From assembly GCA_031362245.1 (NCBI GenBank), contig JANLSD010000421.1:1-5692 (forward strand): a stretch of DNA of 5,692 bases, written 5' to 3'. Positions 1 to 4,304 of the stretch are shown piece after piece. How positions within the stretch are numbered: the stretch's first letter is position 1; the number at the start of each line of letters is the position of its first letter. Source of the stretch: JAAURS01 sp031362245. Lineage in GTDB: Bacteria > Cyanobacteriota > Cyanobacteriia > Thermosynechococcales > Thermosynechococcaceae. Made by a program: the position numbers and the translations under genes. Below the pieces are notes generated by a model, which was given only the letters and a program-made list of their open reading frames with translations, had not been told where the DNA came from and made no database searches.

Positions 1-652
1 TGATGCCAAACCCGAGGAGGAGTCCACTCAGTAGCACCACCTGCTGGGTCAATGTGAGGGCATTGGCTAAATCAGGCTGATAGGCGAAACTATCGGCTCC
101 ACTCAGCCAAACCAAACCTAAAAAGCTGCCTAAAATGGCGATGCCAGAAACGGAGGTATAGATTAAAAACTTTGTGGCGGCGTACCCTCGACGGGCACCC
201 CCCCAGATCCCAATCAGCAGGTAGAGGGGAATCAGCTCAATCTCGTAAAACAGGAAAAACAGGAGCAGATTTTCGGCTAAAAATGCGCCGACCACCCCAA
301 AATTCAGCAGCAGCAGCATGCTGTAGTAAAAGCGCGGACGCTCAATTTCATCATCGGAGCTATAGATGGCAATGCAGGTAAGCAGAGCATTTAGGGCTAC
401 CAAGGGATAGGATAGGCCATCAATGCCCACCTGATACCGCAACCCTAAATTATCCAGCCACGGAATGGTTTCTTGAAACTGGGAACCACCCGTAACAAAA
501 TCAAACTGTGACCCAATCACCACCGTCCAGACCAGGGCCAGAACGGACAGCACCAGGGTAACGGTCTTTACCTGCTTGCCAGATTGGGACGTTGGCCACA
601 GCACCACGGCGATCGCCCCCAACAGCGGAATCCAAAGGAGTAAGCTCAGCAT
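1..652 (-). CDS. ndhD: NDH-1 subunit 4 (NdhD), CO2-uptake type, partial at left edge
   Basis: This is the N-terminal part (217 codons) of a proton-pumping membrane subunit of the cyanobacterial NDH-1 complex in the thylakoid membrane. The start is ATG at 652, read on the minus strand, with a good AGGAG seven bases upstream. The protein begins MLSLLLWIPLLGAIAVVLWP, a first membrane helix. It then shows GIDGLSYPLVALNALLT (76-92), FYEIELIPLYLLIGIWGG (135-152) with the conserved membrane glutamate at about E137, and ATKFLIYTSVSG (159-170) with lysine K161. These match the NuoM/NdhD antiporter family. It follows ndhF by ten bases, as in the ndhF3-ndhD3-cupA and ndhF4-ndhD4 operons of the NDH-1MS complexes. 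Because of the divergent ccm operon I favour NdhD4 (constitutive CO2 uptake) over NdhD3 (low-CO2 induced), but the sequence alone does not decide this. The C-terminal half lies outside the window. Confidence 0.93.
   Translation of the reverse strand, partial: MLSLLLWIPLLGAIAVVLWPTSQSGKQVKTVTLVLSVLALVWTVVIGSQFDFVTGGSQFQETIPWLDNLGLRYQVGIDGLSYPLVALNALLTCIAIYSSDDEIERPRFYYSMLLLLNFGVVGAFLAENLLLFFLFYEIELIPLYLLIGIWGGARRGYAATKFLIYTSVSGIAILGSFLGLVWLSGADSFAYQPDLANALTLTQQVVLLSGLLLGFGI
609..616. repeat. HIP1 palindrome GCGATCGC in ndhD
   Basis: One of four exact copies in the window. It encodes Ala-Ile-Ala at the N-terminus of NdhD (GAIAV). Confidence 0.9.
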
Positions 653-659
653 GGGTTTT

Positions 660-664
660 CTCCT
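660..664 (-). promoter_or_regulatory. ndhD ribosome binding site overlapping the ndhF stop
   Basis: On the minus strand the ndhF stop codon and the ndhD Shine-Dalgarno are fused as TAGGAG. The AGGAG lies seven bases before the ndhD ATG. This arrangement fixes the ndhD start and suggests translational coupling of the two subunits. Confidence 0.8.
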
Positions 665-2498
665 ACCACAATGACCAAGTGAGAAACAGACCCAACACAC
701 CCACCCCAAGCAAAATCGTCAGCATATAAAACTGAGACTGTCCCGAAGCGCTGTATTTCAGACCTTCCCCACCCAAAACGGATACCAACCCCACGGCGTT
801 AACAAAGCCATCCACCACATACCGATCAAACCAGGCCGTCATCCGCGACAGGGAAACCACCACAAATACCACCGTGACCCCATAGAGCTTGTCAATGTAA
901 AAATCGTAGGCCAAAATATCTTGCAAAACGCGCAAAGGTTTCTGAATGGGGCGCGCCATTGAGCGGTTTAGTTTTATGGATGCCCCAATCCAACAGCCAA
1001 TCACCCCCGAGAGCACCAGAGCAGCCGCAGCACTTTTATTGAGATAAGCCAGGTTAGGCAGCAGCGATAACCGCAGCATCAGTAACGGTACCAAGAGCGT
1101 CGTCACAATCATCGCCACCATCGGTACCGCCATCGGCCAAGGCACTTCTGGTGCCCGCCGGGTCTTGGGTTGGGATTCACCCAAAAATGCCAACCGAAAA
1201 ATACGGGTCAAGTTTACTGCCGTGAGCAGGTTAACGCTAAGCATAATGGCGGCTAGGACGGGCTGATCGTACCAATAGATGTCTAAGCCCCGTTCAAAGG
1301 CCCAAAAGCATCCCAGGGGAAATAACCCGATCAGGGATAAGGCCCCAACCACATAGGAAGTGGTCGTGGCAGGCATCCGTGACCACAGCCCGCCATACTC
1401 GGTTAAATCTTGAGAGTTGGTAGTGATGATGAGTCCGCCGACGCTCATGAAGATGAGGGCCTTGGCGATCGCATGGGTAAACAAAATCAAAAAGGCTACG
1501 TTTGTCCACTGCATCCCCACAGCAATAAACACCAGTCCCAAATATGCACTGGTGGAGTGAGAGAGGGCGCGCTTGATGTCAATTTGGGCGATCGCCACCA
1601 AAGACTCCCCAATGGCTGTAATGCTGCCAATCACCACCAGGGCCGTCAAGGCCACAGGGGAAAGATTCAGAACGGGCTGAAGCTTAATCAGAAAATAAGC
1701 TCCTGAGGATACCACCACGGAATTTCGTAAAATTGAGGCAGGGTTTGGCCCCTCCATCGCCTCGTCTAGCCAAAGGTGAAAAGGGAATTGAGCACATTTC
1801 CCAGACGGCCCTGCAATCAGCGCCAGCCCCAACAACGTCGCAACGAGGGGAGATAACGTTGCGGTCTCTGCCCAGTCATAGAGATCAGGAAAATTGAGAC
1901 TTCCTGCCAAAGCAGAGAGAACAACCACCCCCATCAGCAGCAAAATATCCCCCACCCGCTTTGTTAAAAACGCATCTCGCGCTGCGGTCACAACCAAGGG
2001 CTGGGCATACCAAAACCCCACCAGTAGATAGGTAGACAGCGTTAGCATCTCCAGCAAGGCATAGCTGAGAAACAGCGAATTACTAATGGCAAGGCCACTC
2101 ATGGCTGCTTCAAAAAAGCCCATCAGCCCAAAAAACCGCGCCAAGGCCCAGTCTTTTTCCATGTAGCCCAATGCAAAAAGCTGAGCTAAAAAACTCAGAC
2201 TGGTGATCAGCTCCATAATCCCAGTCGTGGTTGAAGAGATTTCGACCAGAAAGGTTAAATCAAAGTCAGCTACTTTGAGCCAGTGAAATACAAGCTGAAT
2301 CGGCTCTTGATGCAAGGTTGTTCGCAAAACGAGGGTGCCGTGAATCAACGCCACAAACGTCATCAGCAAATTGAAATAGGCGGCAGGCCGTGGCCCTGAT
2401 TGCTTTACCAGTCCCATCGACCAAGGCAAGGTCAGCAGCGCCCCCAGCAGCCCGTAACAGGGCACCCACCAACTTGTTTGCACCAGAATGTCATTCAT
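663..2498 (-). CDS. ndhF: NDH-1 subunit 5 (NdhF), CO2-uptake type
   Basis: A complete 611-residue distal antiporter-like subunit of NDH-1, the usual length for NdhF3/NdhF4 proteins. By eye it has about 15-16 membrane segments. Family features in order are: glutamate E150 in YALLEMLTLSTYLLVGFW (146-163); TKRVGD (179-184); K234 followed by FPFHLWLDEAMEGPNPASIL (238-257); DIKRALSHSTSAYLGL (307-322) with K309; and THAIAKALIFMSVGG (341-355) with H342 and K346. The C-terminal YDFYIDKLYG (531-540) leads into the long lateral-helix region. The stretch ILRNSVVVSSGAYFL after the proton-channel motif differs from the usual IHAATMV form of NuoL/NdhF1 and, from memory, fits the CO2-uptake variants. The ATG at 2498 is firm: an in-frame TAA lies four codons upstream with no start codon between. 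No clear Shine-Dalgarno precedes it. The assignment to NdhF4 rather than NdhF3 is inferred from its place beside the ccm operon. Confidence 0.95.
   Translation of the reverse strand: MNDILVQTSWWVPCYGLLGALLTLPWSMGLVKQSGPRPAAYFNLLMTFVALIHGTLVLRTTLHQEPIQLVFHWLKVADFDLTFLVEISSTTTGIMELITSLSFLAQLFALGYMEKDWALARFFGLMGFFEAAMSGLAISNSLFLSYALLEMLTLSTYLLVGFWYAQPLVVTAARDAFLTKRVGDILLLMGVVVLSALAGSLNFPDLYDWAETATLSPLVATLLGLALIAGPSGKCAQFPFHLWLDEAMEGPNPASILRNSVVVSSGAYFLIKLQPVLNLSPVALTALVVIGSITAIGESLVAIAQIDIKRALSHSTSAYLGLVFIAVGMQWTNVAFLILFTHAIAKALIFMSVGGLIITTNSQDLTEYGGLWSRMPATTTSYVVGALSLIGLFPLGCFWAFERGLDIYWYDQPVLAAIMLSVNLLTAVNLTRIFRLAFLGESQPKTRRAPEVPWPMAVPMVAMIVTTLLVPLLMLRLSLLPNLAYLNKSAAAALVLSGVIGCWIGASIKLNRSMARPIQKPLRVLQDILAYDFYIDKLYGVTVVFVVVSLSRMTAWFDRYVVDGFVNAVGLVSVLGGEGLKYSASGQSQFYMLTILLGVGVLGLFLTWSLW
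1465..1472. repeat. HIP1 palindrome GCGATCGC in ndhF
   Basis: Exact copy of the cyanobacterial HIP1 octamer, encoding Ala-Ile-Ala in the conserved THAIAKAL segment of NdhF. Confidence 0.9.
1588..1595. repeat. HIP1 palindrome GCGATCGC in ndhF (second)
   Basis: Exact HIP1 octamer, encoding Ala-Ile-Ala in VAIAQIDIKR of NdhF, 123 bases from the other ndhF copy. Confidence 0.9.
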
Positions 2499-2511
2499 GG
2501 GAACGTTCCAT
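2491..2511 (-). other. Possible six-codon upstream ORF overlapping the ndhF start
   Basis: Reading the minus strand from 2511, ATG GAA CGT TCC CAT GAA TGA encodes six residues (MERSHE). Its stop lies just inside the ndhF start region, in another frame. A GAGA lies five bases before this ATG, while ndhF itself lacks a clear ribosome binding site. Termination and restart at the ndhF ATG is possible but unproven. So short an ORF may be chance. Confidence 0.2.
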
Positions 2512-2576
2512 TACGATCTCAGCCCTAACCCAATTGTTTACAAAACTTAGTTTTTATTTTAAGGCGCAAATTGCTA

Positions 2577-2603
2577 CATAAGCCTTAGGTACAAACGCTT
2601 ATG
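2577..2603. repeat. Inverted repeat CATAAGC-N13-GCTTATG upstream of ndhF
   Basis: Two perfect seven-base arms (2577-2583 and 2597-2603) are separated by 13 bases, about 80-105 bases upstream of the ndhF start. The arm spacing is plausible for a dimeric regulator, or for a leader hairpin if ndhF transcription starts further upstream. The function is unknown. Confidence 0.4.
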
Positions 2604-2685
2604 AGTCTCGATTAAATATCTCAAAACCTTCCTTTAACTCACTTGCAGCGAAGCGCTATCCACGGCTTTCATTTAAATTCTGAAT

Positions 2686-2735
2686 CGCCAGACACCATGC
2701 TAAACAGAGACTTTCGCAAACTGGCGTACTTTTTT
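2686..2735 (+). repeat. Inverted repeat CGCCAG/CTGGCG followed by a T-run
   Basis: Perfect six-base GC-rich arms at 2686-2691 and 2721-2726 enclose 29 bases and are followed, after three bases, by six Ts (2730-2735). This loosely resembles an intrinsic terminator for a plus-strand transcript. The loop is long and no gene is visible upstream in that direction, so it may be chance. Confidence 0.2.
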
Positions 2736-2882
2736 AAGCCTCGTTTTTGGCCGTCATCGGACAAATGATTAAATCTCAGCTTAAACCCCAACGATACCGA
2801 AGAAAAGGGACGTGCCATAAAAAATGTTCAATCGATTCTCTAATTTTTACTTATGAGACCCGTTTAATAATATTTTTATAAA

Positions 2883-2961
2883 GGGGCATTAGAAGGTTTC
2901 AGTGCGTCAGGCTTGAGGCAGTCCTTCTCGCAAGAGAAGATTAGTTTAACTAATGCCTCAA
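2883..2961 (+). repeat. Nested and competing inverted repeats upstream of ccmK2
   Basis: Arms TTGAGGCA (2913-2920) and TGCCTCAA (2954-2961) pair perfectly over eight bases. They enclose two further hairpins: CTTCTC-GCAA-GAGAAG (2924-2939, six pairs closed by a GNRA-type tetraloop) and TTAGT-TTA-ACTAA (2941-2953). Together they can form a three-way junction. A different partner, GGGGCATTAG (2883-2892), can pair with CTAATGCCTC (2950-2959) over ten positions with one G-U. That pairing excludes both the outer stem and the second hairpin. As RNA this would be a two-state leader element. As DNA it would be a cluster of overlapping operator half-sites. Which applies depends on the transcription start, which I cannot determine. 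Confidence 0.5.
2940..2954. promoter_or_regulatory. LysR-type operator candidate, RbcR-like (ATTAG-N5-CTAAT)
   Basis: ATTAGTTTAACTAAT is a perfect palindrome apart from its central base and contains the T-N11-A core of LysR-type sites. It fits the ATTA(G/A)-N5-(C/T)TAAT consensus that I recall for RbcR, the LysR-type activator of Rubisco and related carbon-fixation genes in Synechocystis. A half-site ATTAG lies at 2888-2892. Its position about 190 bases before ccmK2 suits an activator site for the ccm operon. It could also affect ndhF, though it is some 440 bases from that gene. Confidence 0.45.
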
Positions 2962-2987
2962 ATTTGAAAGTATCATTGAAACTTATA

Positions 2988-3017
2988 TTGTCAAAAGGAG
3001 CACAGCAACTCTATTCT
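2988..3017 (+). promoter_or_regulatory. Possible sigma70-type promoter for the ccm operon
   Basis: TTGTCA (2988-2993) matches five of six -35 consensus bases. TATTCT (3012-3017) matches four of six -10 bases, with an 18-base spacer. Transcription would start near 3024 and leave a leader of roughly 120 bases before ccmK2. The RbcR-like palindrome would then be centred near -77. An alternative start near 2880, after TAATAT (2868-2873), would place the nested repeats inside the leader. Neither is secure. Confidence 0.3.
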
Positions 3018-3020
3018 TAG

Positions 3021-3048
3021 TTTCATAACCCTAAAAGCCTTTATGAAA
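3021..3048 (+). repeat. Inverted repeat TTTCATAA-N12-TTATGAAA in the ccmK2 leader region
   Basis: The eight-base arms (3021-3028 and 3041-3048) are perfect complements with a 12-base loop, about 100-125 bases before the ccmK2 start. It lies at or just after the proposed transcription start. It could be an operator straddling the start or a 5' end hairpin that stabilises the mRNA. The stem is AT-rich, and no T-run follows, so it is not a normal terminator. Confidence 0.4.
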
Positions 3049-3145
3049 TAGAACGATGGGCGTCCCCGTGTAAAAACGATTCAAGGGTGGTTCCTTCAGT
3101 CCTGCTCAAAGGTGAAGCGATCAAATTTTACGTTAGGAGAATGTT

Positions 3146-3454
3146 ATGCCGATTGCGGTTGGAATGATTGAGACCAAAGGCTTCCCTGCTGTTGTAGAAG
3201 CAGCAGACGCTATGGTTAAAGCAGCGCGGGTGACGCTGGTGGGCTACGAAAAAATTGGGAGTGGTCGCGTTACCGTTATCGTTCGCGGTGATGTGTCTGA
3301 AGTGCAGGCTTCTGTTGCTGCGGGTGTTGAGTCTGCGAAGCGGGTGAATGGTGGCGAAGTGCTTTCCACACACATCATTGCGCGTCCTCACGAAAACTTG
3401 GAGTATGTGCTGCCCATTCGTTACACCGAAGACGTTGAGCAATTTAGGAGCTAA
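3146..3454 (+). CDS. ccmK2: Carboxysome shell hexamer protein CcmK2
   Basis: A 102-residue single-domain BMC-H protein that forms cyclic hexamers tiling the facets of the beta-carboxysome shell. The pore loop KIGSG is at 36-40, with K36 and S39 near the central pore. The hexamer-edge residues K25 and R80 (in HIIARPHENLEYVLPIRYT) are also present. It is nearly identical to the CcmK1 that follows. The short tail ending EQFRS, the basic residue at position 11 (ETKGF) and the first place in the operon all fit CcmK2. ATG at 3146 is preceded by AGGAG (3135-3139) six bases away. It opens the ccm operon, with 59 bases to ccmK1. Confidence 0.97.
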   Translation: MPIAVGMIETKGFPAVVEAADAMVKAARVTLVGYEKIGSGRVTVIVRGDVSEVQASVAAGVESAKRVNGGEVLSTHIIARPHENLEYVLPIRYTEDVEQFRS

Positions 3455-3513
3455 CGCTCTGGATGCCCAGGTTTGAATTCCAGTTTTGTTGATTATTTTT
3501 GGAGAACCGTTTT

Positions 3514-3855
3514 ATGGCGATCGCCGTTGGAATGATTGAAACCCTTGGGTTTCCTGCCGTTGTAGAAGCCGCCGATGCGATGGTGAAAGCCGCTCGCGTT
3601 ACGCTGGTGGGCTACGAAAAAATTGGGAGTGGTCGCGTGACCGTGATTGTTCGGGGTGACGTGTCTGAAGTCCAGGCTTCCGTTGCTGCTGGGATTGACA
3701 ACGTGCGCCGCGTGAACGGTGGACAGGTTTTGTCTACTCACATCATTGCGCGCCCCCACGAAAACCTAGAGTACGTCTTGCCCATCCGTTACACCGAAGA
3801 CGTTGAGCAATTCCGTGAAAGCGTCAGCGGTATCCGCCCCATCGGTAGACCCTAA
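3514..3855 (+). CDS. ccmK1: Carboxysome shell hexamer protein CcmK1
   Basis: A 113-residue BMC-H shell protein, paralogue of the preceding ccmK2, and a facet component of the same shell. It has the same KIGSG pore loop (36-40) and R80 edge. It differs by L11 (ETLGF), by changes around 61-71 (IDNVRRVNGGQ) and by a longer C-terminal tail, ESVSGIRPIGRP, typical of CcmK1. The frame is also open from a TTG at 3499, but GGAG at 3501-3504 is the ribosome binding site for ATG 3514. Starting there gives MAIAVGMIE, which aligns with MPIAVGMIE of ccmK2, so ATG 3514 is chosen. A HIP1 site overlaps codons 2-4. The stop is six bases before ccmL. Confidence 0.97.
   Translation: MAIAVGMIETLGFPAVVEAADAMVKAARVTLVGYEKIGSGRVTVIVRGDVSEVQASVAAGIDNVRRVNGGQVLSTHIIARPHENLEYVLPIRYTEDVEQFRESVSGIRPIGRP
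3517..3524. repeat. HIP1 palindrome GCGATCGC at the ccmK1 start
   Basis: Exact HIP1 octamer directly after the ccmK1 ATG, encoding Ala-Ile-Ala (MAIAV). The matching codons of ccmK2 (MPIAV) do not carry it. Confidence 0.9.
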
Positions 3856-3861
3856 CCCTTC

Positions 3862-4161
3862 ATGCAAATTGCTCGGGTTAGAGGGACTGTAGTCAGTACC
3901 CAAAAAGACCAAAGCCTGATGGGCGTTAAGTTTTTACTGGTACAGCTGATTGATGAAGACGGTCAGCCCCTTCCGCAATATGAAGTTGCGGCTGACTGCG
4001 TTGGGGCAGGGGTCAATGAGTGGGTTCTGGTGAGTCGCGGTAGCGCCGCTCGTCAGTTACCTGGCTCCGAGAAGCGCCCCTTAGATGCGCTTGTGGTTGG
4101 CATTATTGACACCGTTAGTCTTGATAATCGTCAGCTATACAGTAAAAAAGATCAGTATTAA
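3862..4161 (+). CDS. ccmL: Carboxysome vertex protein CcmL
   Basis: A 99-residue protein of the EutN/CcmL family (BMC-P), normal length, which forms pentamers capping the twelve vertices of the carboxysome. It begins MQIARVRGTVVSTQKDQSLM and contains KFLLVQLIDEDG (23-34), VAADCVGAGVNEWVLVSRGSAAR (42-64) and the C-terminal ALVVGIIDTVSLDN, all characteristic. The start lies six bases after the ccmK1 stop, and no clear Shine-Dalgarno is visible before it. Translation may therefore depend on ribosomes arriving from ccmK1, which would suit the low copy number of vertex protein relative to facet protein. That last point is inference. Confidence 0.97.
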   Translation: MQIARVRGTVVSTQKDQSLMGVKFLLVQLIDEDGQPLPQYEVAADCVGAGVNEWVLVSRGSAARQLPGSEKRPLDALVVGIIDTVSLDNRQLYSKKDQY

Positions 4162-4196
4162 TGCTTACCAAATGATCCTTCCATCTTGGCAATTTT

Positions 4197-4209
4197 GAGG
4201 ATTTTCCTC
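4197..4209 (+). repeat. Small hairpin GAGGA-TTT-TCCTC in the ccmL-ccmM gap
   Basis: A perfect five-pair stem with a three-base loop lies 36 bases after the ccmL stop. No T-run follows, so it is not an intrinsic terminator. It may be an mRNA processing or stability element between shell and scaffold genes, or chance. Confidence 0.25.
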
Positions 4210-4270
4210 TAAGCGTTGAGAGCGGCGTGGATTTCTGCCGTAAAGCAATTGAATTCCACCACTTACTACA

Positions 4271-4291
4271 AACTGAGTTTCAAATTCAGTT
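4271..4291 (+). repeat. Hairpin abutting the ccmM ribosome binding site
   Basis: AACTGAGTT (4271-4279) and AATTCAGTT (4283-4291) form a nine-pair stem with one G-U and a TCA loop. The stem ends exactly where the ccmM AGGAG (4292-4296) begins. In the mRNA it could keep the ribosome binding site exposed by folding the sequence upstream, or serve as a regulator or processing site. As DNA it is also a near-palindrome. Confidence 0.4.
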
Positions 4292-4296
4292 AGGAG
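4292..4296 (+). promoter_or_regulatory. ccmM ribosome binding site
   Basis: AGGAG stands eight bases before ATG 4305 and decides the ccmM start. It is stronger than anything before ccmL, so ccmM is probably initiated independently despite the 143-base gap. Confidence 0.8.
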
Positions 4297-4304
4297 ATTT
4301 ATTC

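Larger units (their letters stand above)
2499..3145. other. Divergent intergenic control region between ndhF and ccmK2
   Basis: These 647 bases separate two operons that point away from each other. I see no protein gene, tRNA or rRNA in them; the only open frames are very short or run out of ndhF in an antisense frame. The composition is more AT-rich than the genes. The region holds several inverted repeats, a LysR-type operator candidate and a possible sigma70-type promoter facing ccmK2, each listed separately. I could not find a convincing -35/-10 pair facing ndhF. Confidence 0.85.

Noticed and set aside
172..381. Plus-strand open frame opposite ndhD
   Set aside because: It has no ribosome binding site and low-complexity basic composition, and it is explained by the conserved ndhD on the other strand.
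1294..2581. Other-frame open frames within and upstream of ndhF on both strands
   Set aside because: They lie inside the firmly identified ndhF and show no family features.
3070..3131. Long-range pairing GTAAAA/TTTTAC bracketing the ccmK2 leader just before its ribosome binding site
   Set aside because: It has only six AT-rich pairs across a 50-base loop, which is too weak to claim.
3499..3513. Upstream TTG start that would extend ccmK1 by five residues (MENRF)
   Set aside because: The TTG overlaps the GGAG that serves ATG 3514, and the ATG start aligns exactly with the ccmK2 N-terminus.
3128..3759. Minus-strand open frames opposite ccmK2 and ccmK1
   Set aside because: They are antisense shadows with matching His/Asn-rich composition in both copies, as expected from the complementary strand of two similar genes.
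4186..4215. Promoter for ccmM in the ccmL-ccmM gap (TTGGCA as -35)
   Set aside because: No acceptable -10 hexamer lies 16-18 bases downstream.
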